Shown in pieces: positions 1 to 8,888 of a stretch of 64,000 bases of DNA; the first letter of the stretch is position 1; each line of letters opens with the position of its first letter. Under the pieces are notes generated by a model. It worked only from the letters and a program-made list of their open reading frames with translations, was not told where the DNA came from and did not search any database. A program made the translations under genes and the position numbers. Location: assembly GCA_002483445.1 (NCBI GenBank), contig DLHY01000007.1:163737-227736 (forward strand), read 5' to 3'. Origin of the DNA: Blastocatellia bacterium UBA7656. GTDB taxonomy: Bacteria > Acidobacteriota > Blastocatellia > UBA7656.

Positions 1-155
1 GTTTGCCAATTAATCTTGCGAAGTGATGAAGAGCGATACTGCCGACAGGCATTCTCGATACGCCAGCAATCGCGGCTGCAAGGAATCTGCGCCCATCGCT
101 CGTTTCTGCCTGTTTGCTTTCAGCCCTATGGCGCCAACAACAAAGGAGGATAATC

Positions 156-767
156 ATGTCACGAGCGCATAAGATCGTTGCGCTTCTCGCGCTTCTGGTT
201 TCGTTTCCAGTCGTCAGCGTCACTGCCATCGCAACTCGGCCCCAGGATCAGACTCCTCAAAGCCAGTCTCTGGCAGGCGCGGTGCGGCTCATTGAAACCA
301 AGCAGGAATCCGAAAAGGTGTTCCAGCACGACATCGTGGCGCGCAGGCTATGCGCCATCGTCCTCACGCTGACGAATGAATCGAAAGAGATCACCTACAG
401 TCTGCAACGTTCCAATATAACCATCCGCACCGAGTTTGACGCGCAGTTAGCATCGCTCGAACCGCAGCGGGCCTACGACCGATTGATGTGGAAAGTAGGC
501 AGCGGCCCTTACTTTGCCGAAGCTGGCATCATCCGAGCCATCGGCGAAGGATCGCGCAAAAAGAAGCTTCAAAAATCTGTCCTGGCTGCGGCCATTGGCG
601 CAACTGTAACTCTGGCTCCCGGAGAGGAGATCGAAGGCGCAATTTTCTTCGACCTGCCGAAAGACACCAAGACATTGCGGTTTTCGACTCTCGTTGTCGG
701 AGAAATTGTCAACCAAAAGACCGGCGAGCGTTTCCCATTACGCTTTCCTCTCTCAACGCAACAATGA
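156..767 (+). CDS. Secreted protein of unknown function
   Basis: I do not recognise this family. The ATG at 156 follows a strong AGGAGG-type ribosome site at about 145-150; an in-frame ATG at 114 has none. The 203-residue product opens with a basic n-region and a hydrophobic stretch (about residues 6-26) typical of a Sec signal peptide. The rest reads as beta-rich, with a segment around LAPGEEIEGAIFFDLP resembling DUF4352-like extracellular beta-sandwich proteins. It lies 16 bases before the TPR gene at 784, which has its own ribosome site, so the two are probably co-transcribed. Export is well supported; function is not. Confidence 0.7.
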   Translation: MSRAHKIVALLALLVSFPVVSVTAIATRPQDQTPQSQSLAGAVRLIETKQESEKVFQHDIVARRLCAIVLTLTNESKEITYSLQRSNITIRTEFDAQLASLEPQRAYDRLMWKVGSGPYFAEAGIIRAIGEGSRKKKLQKSVLAAAIGATVTLAPGEEIEGAIFFDLPKDTKTLRFSTLVVGEIVNQKTGERFPLRFPLSTQQ

Positions 768-783
768 TGATAAGGAGATCAAA

Positions 784-2112
784 ATGAAAAAGGGGATATG
801 GACTCTGGTTGTTGCTTTAACTTTCCTTCTGGCAAACTCTGCTCCGTTACTGGCCCAGGACGCCTCGAAGTCTGCTCAGGCTGATGCGCAGGAAACGCCC
901 AAGTATCGCAGCAAGTACAAGGCGCGCGGCAATGTTCACAGCATCGTCGTGACGCTGCCGTTTTCGGTCATTTACGCGGGCGTCACACAGTCATTCACCA
1001 ATCTGGAACTGACCATCAACTATGAAGACCAGGCGCTCGGTTACGTCGAAGGCGGACGTTCGCGCGGAGTCTCCGGGGAGATCGTGCAGGTGTGGATCGA
1101 CCCAGAAGCGAATGGTCAATACCGATTGGAGGTTCGCAACATACGCCTGTCGCGGATGGGACTGCTCGGCTTTGCGGGGACGAAGGATTGGTCCAAAGAT
1201 TTGCTTGCGGCGATCAACAAGGAACTTGCCAGCCGTCCTACAACATCTCAACTTCAATCCGCGGTCGAAAGCGATCCCGCATCCATCGATGCTCGGCGTA
1301 AATTGATCGAGGCTTATGTTGCTGGCGGACAGACGAACGAGGCTGTTGAAACTTATCGCGCGCTGCTGGCGAGATTCCCGGCCAGCCATCTGGATCGAGT
1401 CAACCTCGCTGATTTACTCATCTCGCGCGGTCAGGCGGATCAGGCGATTGAAGTCCTGAAACAGGCTCAGGGAGCCGATCCGGAGATCACTCTCCAATTG
1501 GCGCGAATCTACATACTTGCCGAAAGAGGGGCGGAAGCGGTGGAGTTGCTCACCCCCCTGGCGCAGAAAAACCCTGCTGACATCAAAGCTCGCTATCACA
1601 TAGCCCGCGCCGCTTACCTTGCGGGCGACGTGTCCGCATCCAAAACGAGCTTCTCTTCGGTCATCGAGCAGGCGCCGCAACATCCTTTTGCGGAGCAGGC
1701 CAAACTCTGGCTGCGACTCCTCGAAGCAGGGCCGATCAGGAAGCCGATGGAGGCAAAAACCGCTCTCTCATTGTGCGAGTTGCTCATCAAAGAAAAACTC
1801 GACCTTCTGGCCCAGCGTTATCTGGAATCCATAATCGATTCCGCATCAGGGCCGGAGCGCAATCAGGCTGTGCGATTGCTCATTACCATCTACCAGCCGC
1901 AGCGGCAGTACGCAGCCATCGCTCGATTGATCGAGCCTCAAGTTGAACAACTCAAAAAAGACAAGCAGGGCGAGTTGATCTACCATCTGGCCCTTGCGCA
2001 GTGCGGGCTGCGGAACTTCAAGCCAGCCGCCGACTATTTGAAGGCGGCCAAAAAAGCGGGATACAAGACCCCTAAAGAGTTGGAGAATGTGCTGAGAGGG
2101 TATCAGCAGTAG
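784..2112 (+). CDS. Exported TPR-repeat protein
   Basis: The start at ATG 784 follows AAGGAG and gives MKKGIWTLVVALTFLLANSAPLLAQ, a clean Sec signal peptide; upstream in-frame codons overlap the preceding gene. The mature protein (442 residues before processing) has an N-terminal region of about 130 residues without recognisable repeats, then helical repeats from about residue 165 to the end. Several fit the TPR pattern, for example DARRKLIEAYVAGGQTNEAV and ARYHIARAAYLAGDVSAS. TPRs are protein-binding scaffolds, so a periplasmic or outer-membrane assembly role is possible. No enzymatic motif is seen. It probably forms a short operon with the secreted protein upstream. Confidence 0.75.
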   Translation: MKKGIWTLVVALTFLLANSAPLLAQDASKSAQADAQETPKYRSKYKARGNVHSIVVTLPFSVIYAGVTQSFTNLELTINYEDQALGYVEGGRSRGVSGEIVQVWIDPEANGQYRLEVRNIRLSRMGLLGFAGTKDWSKDLLAAINKELASRPTTSQLQSAVESDPASIDARRKLIEAYVAGGQTNEAVETYRALLARFPASHLDRVNLADLLISRGQADQAIEVLKQAQGADPEITLQLARIYILAERGAEAVELLTPLAQKNPADIKARYHIARAAYLAGDVSASKTSFSSVIEQAPQHPFAEQAKLWLRLLEAGPIRKPMEAKTALSLCELLIKEKLDLLAQRYLESIIDSASGPERNQAVRLLITIYQPQRQYAAIARLIEPQVEQLKKDKQGELIYHLALAQCGLRNFKPAADYLKAAKKAGYKTPKELENVLRGYQQ

Positions 2113-2287
2113 CAGGGGCTGTTTCGCCAAAGAGGCTCATTCGAAATTGGTTTGCGGGCGGCGTGAAGATGCGGCTGTTTGCAGAGGCACAGCGCAAGCT
2201 GATTGCCCGCGTTCCGGTTTACAGGCGTTGATGCGGGAGTGAGCAGTCAAGTCCTGTCTCGATCTCTCAAAGCGACGGCTCAAGAGT

Positions 2288-2381
2288 GGGAGCCGAAGAT
2301 TCTTGCATGTATGTGCTGGCGTCACGCGCAACGGGAAACGCCCGGATTTTCAACTCATGCGTGCAAGGATCCTCGGCTTCC
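2288..2381. repeat. Imperfect inverted repeat in a gene-free stretch
   Basis: Two arms of about 26 bases (2288-2313 and 2356-2381) match in inverse complement at about 21 of 26 positions; the shared core is TGCAAG-ATC-TCGGCT. They are separated by about 42 bases. This is the main structure in the 2113-2476 gap, where no credible reading frame is seen. It could be a REP-like or MITE-like element or a large hairpin. Confidence 0.5.
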
Positions 2382-2476
2382 ATGCCTGCCCCATAAGATT
2401 TGCGCTTTGCAACACTCCTGAGTGAGGTTGCCAGACTGTAGGCATGAGGCTACATTGACAGGCAGTGGTCGGAGTA

Positions 2477-2551
2477 GGGAACAGGTGACAGGTTACAGGG
2501 AACAGGCGGGAAATCTCCGGGCCTGTTCCCTGTAACCTGTTCCCTGTCACC
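2477..2551. repeat. Palindromic tandem-unit array (GGGAACAGGTGACAGG family)
   Basis: The left arm (2477-2507) carries units of the type GGGAACAGG/TGACAGG/TTACAGG; the right arm (2521-2551) carries the complementary units. The inner 18 bases of the arms match perfectly and the outer units are present but in a different order. The array ends about 22 bases before the ribosome site of the CapA-like gene. Confidence 0.85.
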
Positions 2552-2584
2552 TCCTGACTCCAGACTTTTCTCAGGAGGATGCGC

Positions 2585-3697
2585 TTGAAACTCTTGCTCA
2601 CAGGATTTGCCGCCGTTCTTTTCCTCACCCCGTTTAGTCCCGGAGCGACGGCATGCAAAACTCTATCTCACGAAAAAGCGGCGACTGATTCAACGGCTCG
2701 CTCGCTTGCGCCGCCAGCAACGAGCGATGGCGAAATCACGCTCGCGGCTGTGGGCGATGTCATGCTCGGCTCGACTTTCCCCGACGCGAGTCTGCTTCCG
2801 CCAAACGACGGCGCGAACCTGCTCGACGAAGTTAAACCGATTCTTTCCGCCGCCGATATCGCGTTCGGCAATCTCGAAGGGCCGATGATCGATGGCGGAA
2901 CGTCGGCGAAGTGTCCGCCGGGAAGAGCGAACTGCTATGCCTTTCGTGTGCCGACGCGCTATGGCCGTCATCTCAAAGAAGCCGGATTCGATGTGATGAG
3001 CCTCGCCAACAATCACGCGATGGATTTCGGCGCGGAAGGTCGCGCAAGTTCAGCCCGGACGCTCGACGCGCTGGGGATTGCGCACTCAGGCGCCGTGGGC
3101 GACATCGCGCGCCTCACAGTGAAAGGCAAACGCATAGCATTGATCGCGTTTGCCACCTACGGCACTTCGTACAATCTCAACAACCTCGAAGACGCAAAGA
3201 AAGTAGTCAGCGATCTCGTCTCGGCATACGATATCGTGATCGTTTCATTTCACGGCGGGGCCGAAGGATCATCACGCCAGAGAGTGCCTTATGGAGCAGA
3301 AACGTTTTTCGGCGAGAATCGCGGCGATCTTAGAAAGTTCTCTCATGCGATGATCGACGCGGGTGTTGATTTAGTAATCGGGCATGGGCCGCATGTCGTT
3401 CGAGGAATGGAAGTCTATCGCAATCGATTGATCGCTTATTCGCTGGGCAACTTTGCCACCTATGGAAGGTTCAGTTTGACCGGCCCGCTTGGTCTTTCGC
3501 TCGTGTTGGAGGTGAGACTGGCGATGGACGGGGCATTCCTGGGCGGAAAAATTCATGCGGCAAAACAGGAGCGACCGGGCGGCCCTCGACTCGACCCGCA
3601 GGGCGCGATCATTCCGATCATACGTCAGCTATCGATGGAAGACTTCGGCGCATCAGCGGTTAAAGTGAGCGAGGACGGCACGCTGTCAGCGCCGTAG
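2585..3697 (+). CDS. CapA-family metallophosphatase-like exported protein
   Basis: This belongs to the CapA/PgsA family linked to poly-gamma-glutamate capsule synthesis, a calcineurin-like metallophosphatase fold. Visible motifs are GDVMLG, FGNLEGP, SLANNHAMDFG, SFHGG, GHGPHVVRG and YSLGNF, which carry the metal-binding Asp, Asn and His residues. The first about 20 residues form a signal peptide. AGGAGG at 2573-2578 directly abuts an ATG at 2579, too close for normal initiation; a TTG at 2585 lies six bases downstream and gives MKLLLTGFAAVLF, so I prefer it. No capBC partners are nearby, so a capsule role is uncertain; many such proteins are annotated only by fold. Confidence 0.85.
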   Translation: MKLLLTGFAAVLFLTPFSPGATACKTLSHEKAATDSTARSLAPPATSDGEITLAAVGDVMLGSTFPDASLLPPNDGANLLDEVKPILSAADIAFGNLEGPMIDGGTSAKCPPGRANCYAFRVPTRYGRHLKEAGFDVMSLANNHAMDFGAEGRASSARTLDALGIAHSGAVGDIARLTVKGKRIALIAFATYGTSYNLNNLEDAKKVVSDLVSAYDIVIVSFHGGAEGSSRQRVPYGAETFFGENRGDLRKFSHAMIDAGVDLVIGHGPHVVRGMEVYRNRLIAYSLGNFATYGRFSLTGPLGLSLVLEVRLAMDGAFLGGKIHAAKQERPGGPRLDPQGAIIPIIRQLSMEDFGASAVKVSEDGTLSAP

Positions 3698-3740
3698 TAT
3701 GAGGCGAGAAAACGTGGATGAAATCATGCCTTTTCAGCAA

Positions 3741-5201
3741 TCAGGCAAAATCATCTTCTGTTTCCGATTCATCTTCAACGAAGTCTGCAAGTCCGAGCTC
3801 CTTTTTTGCAAACACACGGCGAGCTTTGATGTTTAATATCTCGACGATTCGCGTTCGATCATCAACTATTTTGCTTATGTCATTCCCATCGAGGAGGATT
3901 ACATAGTATCTGCTGTTGTCAGTGACTTGATTGGCATAGTTGACAGCATCAGAAGTGAAACTTCCCGTAGTGACGAGCACAATAACATCAGCCTGAGTAA
4001 GAAAAGTGATCCCTACTTCTTTGGCAACCGTGTCGACATCTACTTTGCCTTTGATATTTTTGCATTGCATCTGCCATCGGCTATAAACGATCTTGTCGGA
4101 TGCGGCCATCACATCTACTTCTGCTCCGCCTGTAGCCTGATAACTGCGCAACCGCCATTTGCTGAATCTCAGCCCCAGAAGCCTGATGATCCATACTGCG
4201 AATAACTCCAATGCAATTCCCCTGACATGCTTATCCTTGTGTTCCAAGTCGCTGACAACATCCTCGAATTTTCTGTTCAGATCGGCTGACGTTAGCTCGC
4301 TCAATTCGGCGAGACCTTCGAGCATCGGCAGGAGTAATTCGTTCCTGCTCTTATCTGTCAACCTGACATCGTGTGGTTTTGCGCCCCGGCCCGCAGTCGT
4401 TTTTCTCGTTTCGATGAATCCTGATTCTTCAAGCGGTTCGAGAACTTCTTTAACGAGATTTTTCGTTGTCAGCCTTATGCTGTAAACACTCCGCGTGTGA
4501 CCAGCAATTTTATTGGAAGGCGTGAACTCTTCCACGCCGAGGCACAGCATTGAAAGAAGAAAGAACTTTTGCTCTGTCGTCAGGCCATACATTTGATCGA
4601 TCTGGTCTGCATCCACATTGAGAAGATCATAAACAATGTCCCAGTTGACCGAGTACCCACGCGCCTCGACAACTCTAGCTTTCGAGAGCCAGCCTATCAT
4701 CGTGCTTATGTAGGTGCTGTTGGGCGGAATCCTTATGCCCAGGTCGTTCATTTCTTCTCCCATGTATTCAAGAGACACCTGCTCTCCGCGAGCGCGGATA
4801 TTTTCAATGAGCCGTAGCAATGTCAATCCGTATAGCCTCGTTAATATATGAGTGGCGAATCGCTTGAACATAGCCGCCTCGCCTTCACTCTCAGCAAGAT
4901 TTATGAGGTCGCGAGCAAGCGATGCAATTCTGTATTCCGTTGCGCCTCGATCTTCATCCATCTCTATCAGTCTGTATGCTTTCAGAGACAGACGACAATT
5001 CATAGCCATCTTGTTTGAGTTGTCAGCATTGCCGTGACGGGGGAAATATCGTTTTCGTATTTGCTTTTGAAGGACAGCCAGGTTGGGTTCGCAATCTCTG
5101 CAAATATACAGAAGCTCCAGCAATGGAGTTTTCCCTTGCTCGAACTGGTCTCCATAAGTGAAACGTCGGCTTTTTCTACTCGCTGGTTTGCGTGGTGACA
5201 T
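3741..5201 (-). CDS. Type II restriction endonuclease with Mrr-like catalytic domain
   Basis: The 486-residue protein has a helical N-terminal half, a winged-helix-like middle (about 200-290) and a C-terminal PD-(D/E)xK nuclease domain. Catalytic candidates are D363 in GGAEVDV and Q379-C-K381 in WQMQCKN, the Mrr-type arrangement (D then QxK). It starts 26 bases inside the end of the methyltransferase gene and has no ribosome site of its own, suggesting translational coupling so that methylation precedes cleavage. The pair is clearly AT-richer than the flanking genes, consistent with horizontal transfer. Recognition sequence cannot be read from the sequence. The final residues are highly acidic (EDESETEDDFA). 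Confidence 0.85.
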   Translation of the reverse strand: MSPRKPASRKSRRFTYGDQFEQGKTPLLELLYICRDCEPNLAVLQKQIRKRYFPRHGNADNSNKMAMNCRLSLKAYRLIEMDEDRGATEYRIASLARDLINLAESEGEAAMFKRFATHILTRLYGLTLLRLIENIRARGEQVSLEYMGEEMNDLGIRIPPNSTYISTMIGWLSKARVVEARGYSVNWDIVYDLLNVDADQIDQMYGLTTEQKFFLLSMLCLGVEEFTPSNKIAGHTRSVYSIRLTTKNLVKEVLEPLEESGFIETRKTTAGRGAKPHDVRLTDKSRNELLLPMLEGLAELSELTSADLNRKFEDVVSDLEHKDKHVRGIALELFAVWIIRLLGLRFSKWRLRSYQATGGAEVDVMAASDKIVYSRWQMQCKNIKGKVDVDTVAKEVGITFLTQADVIVLVTTGSFTSDAVNYANQVTDNSRYYVILLDGNDISKIVDDRTRIVEILNIKARRVFAKKELGLADFVEDESETEDDFA

Positions 5202-6255
5202 CGGCGAAAAGATTTCCTTGTTTTATCTCTTCAGGGAATAACTTTCCTTGCGTTGCCGCGTTTGCCTGAGCCTCAGAATAGCCTTCCATGACTTGCCTCG
5301 AATCGAGTTCGGGAAAGCGAAACTTCGAGCCTTTCAGATACTCTTCGTTCAGTTCAAAGGCGAGCCACCTTCTGTTCAACTTCTCCGCGATGAATCCGGT
5401 CGTGTTGGAACCGGCAAATGGGTCTAGTACAATGTCGTCTTCTTCGGTGCAGAGGTTGATGATGAATTCTGGTAGTGCGTTTGGAAACCGGGCAGGGTGC
5501 GGATTGATGCCTTCTTCTCTGCATCGTCTCAGATAAACGTCATTGCTCGATGTGTTGGATGCCGCGATCACATTAACCGGCGCCCCTATATCATTCGGGA
5601 AAACATCATCTTTTATGATATTTGGCGGTATAGCTCCTCCGTTGTCGACATCGAATTTGGTGCTTATCTGATGTTCCGAAGGTCTCAGCTTCGCCTTGTA
5701 TCCATTGCGCATCAATTCCTGCTGAGATTCGCTGTAAGGCTTGAGAACTCTTCTGTTGTTCGCTTTTGGATTTGAAGACGGACTGAGCCACCACACATTA
5801 GTGACTGCATCCTTGACCCGAATTCGACGAACAGTCACCCACTCGGCAGGAGTTGGAAGCTTTGCCGGATTGTACCAGTAAAGCTCCTGCGCCAGATGAA
5901 ATCCTGCTCCTCCCTCTTCTTCCATTTTGCAAAGTTGCAAAACCAATTCGAAGTGATAAAGACTGCGGGTTGGCTGCCCCTTATTCCAACTCCCGCCGAT
6001 TTCGATGACAAGTGATCCTTGCGGCTTTAGCACGCGCCTGAACTCGCGGGCGAAATTCATGAACCACTGGACATATTCGCGCGAGGAAACATTGCCGTAC
6101 TGCTTTTGTCTGAGCAATGCGAAAGGAGGCGAAGTGCAGATCAAATCCACAGAGCCGTCTTCAATCTCTTTTATGAGTTCCAGTGCATCGCCAAGATAAG
6201 CTCGCCCTTTCTTCGTTGAGCAGTAAGGCGAGGCACTCAAAGACGGCCATCTCAT
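5176..6255 (-). CDS. Beta-class DNA methyltransferase (likely N4-cytosine) of an R-M system
   Basis: This modifies DNA and protects it from the adjacent endonuclease. The catalytic motif IV, TSPPF (about residues 41-45), precedes the AdoMet-binding motif I, VLDPFAGSNTTG, near the C-terminus, which is the beta order. TSPPF favours N4-cytosine over N6-adenine methylation. The chosen ATG at 6255 is preceded by GGAGG nine bases upstream and gives MRWPSLSASPYC; longer forms begin at ATG 6318 or GTG 6336. It overlaps the endonuclease start by 26 bases. It diverges from the nuo operon, so its promoter lies in the 6256-6470 gap. Confidence 0.88.
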   Translation of the reverse strand: MRWPSLSASPYCSTKKGRAYLGDALELIKEIEDGSVDLICTSPPFALLRQKQYGNVSSREYVQWFMNFAREFRRVLKPQGSLVIEIGGSWNKGQPTRSLYHFELVLQLCKMEEEGGAGFHLAQELYWYNPAKLPTPAEWVTVRRIRVKDAVTNVWWLSPSSNPKANNRRVLKPYSESQQELMRNGYKAKLRPSEHQISTKFDVDNGGAIPPNIIKDDVFPNDIGAPVNVIAASNTSSNDVYLRRCREEGINPHPARFPNALPEFIINLCTEEDDIVLDPFAGSNTTGFIAEKLNRRWLAFELNEEYLKGSKFRFPELDSRQVMEGYSEAQANAATQGKLFPEEIKQGNLFADVTTQTSE

Positions 6256-6361
6256 CGGATCGATCCTCCATTGAATTTCAACCTGCTCATCATAGCAACA
6301 TAGTGCGGAGCGAGCCATCTGCAAACCTGAAATCACTCTTCAAATCAATGGCACGTCAAAC

Positions 6362-6391
6362 TTGACACTCCGTCTGCCCTGCACATAAGAT
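6362..6391 (+). promoter_or_regulatory. Predicted sigma-70 promoter of the nuo operon
   Basis: TTGACA at 6362-6367 and TAAGAT at 6386-6391 are separated by 18 bases and lie about 80 bases upstream of nuoA. The -35 is perfect and the -10 matches four of six consensus bases. Confidence 0.55.
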
Positions 6392-6471
6392 TCCTCGTTC
6401 TTGGTCATCGGCGGATATCAGCATGAACGCGCTCGCGCGCGGAGAATCCCGTCTGATGCTGGGGATCAAAC

Positions 6472-6867
6472 ATGCAGTCATCAATTACTAATTACCTTCC
6501 TATCCTGCTCATGTTCCTCGCGGCTTCGGGGCTGGCCTCAATACTGATACTTCTGCCCAGACTGCTGGCCCGAAGGCGACCGACTGAAGCCAAACTTCGC
6601 CCTTATGAGTGCGGCGTCGAGCCTGTCGGATCGGCCCGTGAAAGACAGTCGGTCAAGTTCTATCTCGTGGCGATGATCTTCCTGCTCTTCGATATCGAAG
6701 CCGTGTTCCTCATACCCTGGGCCGTCGCTTTTCCTCACGTTCTGAAAGACCCGGCCTACACCCCGCTCAAGTATGTTTTCTACGGCGAGATGATGGTCTT
6801 CATGGTCGTGCTGCTGGTCGGCCTCGTCTACATTTATCGCAAAGGCGTCATCGAGTGGAATCGCTGA
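6472..6867 (+). CDS. nuoA: NADH-quinone oxidoreductase subunit A
   Basis: NuoA is a small three-helix membrane subunit of complex I at the junction between membrane and peripheral arms. The 131-residue product has the expected three hydrophobic spans and the signatures RPYECGVEP and FLLFDIEAVFLIPWA, with the conserved loop glutamate and aspartate residues. A modest GGGGA lies about nine bases before the ATG. It opens a tightly packed operon: nuoH follows after six bases. The usual nuoB-G neighbours are absent, so the NADH and quinone modules must be encoded elsewhere or replaced. Confidence 0.96.
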   Translation: MQSSITNYLPILLMFLAASGLASILILLPRLLARRRPTEAKLRPYECGVEPVGSARERQSVKFYLVAMIFLLFDIEAVFLIPWAVAFPHVLKDPAYTPLKYVFYGEMMVFMVVLLVGLVYIYRKGVIEWNR

Positions 6868-6873
6868 AAAACT

Positions 6874-7887
6874 ATGACTGACCTGCTTCTGGAGTGGACA
6901 ATAAAAATAGCAGTCATACTTGGCGCATTGCTGACGGCGGTCGCTTATTCCGTGCTACTCGAACGACGGATCATGGGATTCATCCAGCTAAGACGCGGCC
7001 CCAATCGCGTAGGCCCGTTCGGGCTTCTGCAACCGGCAGCCGACGGACTCAAGCTCATATTCAAGGAAGACATAATCCCATCCCAGGCCAGCAAACTGCT
7101 CTACGTCATCGCGCCGACTCTTCTGCTCATCCCTTCGCTTATGATCTTCATCGTCATCCCGTTCGGCAGCGAGATCGTTCTCTTCGGTCGCAAGATAGCT
7201 TTGCAGGTCACGCATTTCGATGTCGGATTGCTTTACGTACTCGCCCTGGGGTCGGTCAGCGTCTACGGGATCGCGCTTGCGGGCTGGGCTTCCAACAACA
7301 AGTATTCGCTGATGGGCGGACTGCGAGCCAGCGCCCAGATGATAAGCTATGAGCTTGCGCTCGGTCTTTCCGTCGTCGGCGTCTTGATTCAATCCGGCTC
7401 GCTCGATCTGGTCGAGATAGTCCGCTCTCAGGGCGGATGGAACGGGATGCACTGGAATGTGTTCGTGTCTCAGCCGCTCGGATTTCTGGTCTTTTTCATC
7501 GCCGCTCTGGCAGAAGCGAATCGCACTCCGTTCGATCTCCCCGAAGCCGATTCCGAACTTGTCGCGGGCTATCACACCGAATACTCCTCGATGAAATTCG
7601 TAATGTTTCAGATGGGCGAGTATTGCAACCTGATTGCAGCGGCGGGAGTTTCGACGACTCTGTTCTGGGGCGGATGGATGGGGCCGGGAGTTGAAACCTA
7701 CCCGGCGCTGAGTCTGGCTTATTTCACTGCGAAGGTGTTTGTCTTCGTGTTCGTATTCATCTGGATTCGCTTCACTCTGCCGCGCTTCCGCTACGATCAA
7801 CTGATGCGATTCGGATGGAGAGTCCTTCTGCCGCTGGCGATTTTGAACATCATCATCACAGCGACCGTCAAGCTGCTCGTCAGTTGA
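6874..7887 (+). CDS. nuoH: NADH-quinone oxidoreductase subunit H
   Basis: NuoH (337 residues, normal length) is the membrane subunit forming the quinone-binding chamber with NuoB and NuoD. Diagnostic segments are IQLRRGPNRVGPFGLLQP, AADGLKLIFKEDIIP and AEANRTPFDLPEADSELVAG, the acidic quinone-site loop. Around eight hydrophobic spans are visible. It starts six bases after nuoA. Canonical nuoI does not follow; instead a palindromic repeat array fills the 7888-8010 gap before nuoJ. Confidence 0.96.
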   Translation: MTDLLLEWTIKIAVILGALLTAVAYSVLLERRIMGFIQLRRGPNRVGPFGLLQPAADGLKLIFKEDIIPSQASKLLYVIAPTLLLIPSLMIFIVIPFGSEIVLFGRKIALQVTHFDVGLLYVLALGSVSVYGIALAGWASNNKYSLMGGLRASAQMISYELALGLSVVGVLIQSGSLDLVEIVRSQGGWNGMHWNVFVSQPLGFLVFFIAALAEANRTPFDLPEADSELVAGYHTEYSSMKFVMFQMGEYCNLIAAAGVSTTLFWGGWMGPGVETYPALSLAYFTAKVFVFVFVFIWIRFTLPRFRYDQLMRFGWRVLLPLAILNIIITATVKLLVS

Positions 7888-7894
7888 GTAGGAT

Positions 7895-8006
<112 letters not shown>

Positions 8007-8016
8007 CTAAGTGAGT

Positions 8017-8523
8017 ATGGAAAAAGCTCTGTTCATCATATTCGCCGTCGTCTCGGTTGCAGCCGCGCTCAACATTCTGCTTCAGCGCAATCCGCTCTAC
8101 AGCGCGTTGTCGCTCGTCGGCACGCTGATCGCGCTTTCGGCTCTTTACGTGATGCTGCGCGCGCAGTTCATCGCCGCCATTCAGATAGTCGTCTACGCGG
8201 GCGCGATAATGGTTCTGTTCGTCTTCGTGATAATGCTGCTCAACGCGCCAAAAGAAGCGCCCTACATCGAAAAGCACAAAGCTCTTCGCTTTCTGGCCAT
8301 TCCTTTCGCGGGGCTGCTCATCGCCGAAGCGTTTTACGTCATACGATTGGTCAAACCGATTCAAATGCCCGCCTCAGACGACAGCGCGCAGGCAGTCGGG
8401 ACGACCCTCAGCGTTGGAACGAAACTGTTCACGGATTACCTGCTTCCATTCGAGGTGACATCGGTTTTGATCTTGATGGCCATAGTCGGCGCGATGGTTC
8501 TCGCGCGCAGAGGGGAAGATTGA
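8017..8523 (+). CDS. nuoJ: NADH-quinone oxidoreductase subunit J
   Basis: NuoJ is a five-helix membrane subunit of complex I that links the antiporter-like chain to NuoH. The product (168 residues) carries the signatures NPLYSALSLVGTLIALSALYV and QIVVYAGAIMVLFVFVIMLL, the latter with the characteristic pi-bulge helix. The start is either ATG 8017 or the in-frame GTG 8011; neither has a convincing Shine-Dalgarno because the upstream sequence is the repeat array. A second repeat array follows the stop codon directly and leads into nuoK. Confidence 0.95.
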   Translation: MEKALFIIFAVVSVAAALNILLQRNPLYSALSLVGTLIALSALYVMLRAQFIAAIQIVVYAGAIMVLFVFVIMLLNAPKEAPYIEKHKALRFLAIPFAGLLIAEAFYVIRLVKPIQMPASDDSAQAVGTTLSVGTKLFTDYLLPFEVTSVLILMAIVGAMVLARRGED

Positions 8524-8584
8524 TTTTTGTCCGTTGTCAGTCGTCATTTGCAACGGACAACGGACAACGGACAACGGACAAAAA
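8524..8584. repeat. Palindromic CAACGGA heptamer array before nuoK
   Basis: Four tandem CAACGGA heptamers lie at 8551-8578. The segment 8524-8538 is the perfect 15-base inverse complement of 8570-8584. The right arm ends one base before the nuoK ATG at 8586, so the entire ribosome-binding region of nuoK lies inside the hairpin, with no other Shine-Dalgarno visible. Confidence 0.92.
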
Positions 8585-8585
8585 G

Positions 8586-8888
8586 ATGATTCCTTTATCC
8601 TGGTATCTCGGACTTTCAGCCCTGCTGTTCACAATCGGCGCGGTGGGAGTGTTCATCAAGCGCAACGCCATAACCATATTCCTTTGCATAGAGCTTATGC
8701 TCAACGCCGTCAATCTCACTTTCGTCGCGCTCTCCTCCTACTTCGGCGATATGGGCGGGCAACTCTTCGTCTTCATCGTGATGACCGTCGCCGCAGCCGA
8801 AGCCGCCGTGGGGCTGGCCATAATCATCTCGATCTTCCGCAACCGCGAATCGCTCAACGTCGATGAGGCCGACTCTCTGAAATTATGA
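8586..8888 (+). CDS. nuoK: NADH-quinone oxidoreductase subunit K
   Basis: NuoK is the three-helix MnhC-like membrane subunit with two conserved glutamates in the proton path. The product is exactly 100 residues, the usual length, and shows LCIELMLNAVNLTFVA and VAAAEAAVGLAII, each with its key glutamate. The longer frame from 8520 would translate the repeat array and was not used. The start is directly abutted by the CAACGGA hairpin. The stop overlaps the nuoL start as ATGA (8885-8888), implying coupled translation. Confidence 0.95.
   Translation: MIPLSWYLGLSALLFTIGAVGVFIKRNAITIFLCIELMLNAVNLTFVALSSYFGDMGGQLFVFIVMTVAAAEAAVGLAIIISIFRNRESLNVDEADSLKL

Noticed and set aside
3741..6255. Toxin-antitoxin or phage-defence island beyond a simple R-M pair
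   Set aside because: No further defence genes flank it; capA-like and nuo genes lie on either side.
8551..8578. Possible CRISPR array from tandem repeats
   Set aside because: Units are only seven bases, contiguous without spacers, and form hairpins; no cas genes are present.
8520..8585. Longer nuoK start at 8520
   Set aside because: It translates the CAACGGA array; ATG 8586 yields exactly 100 residues as in the family.
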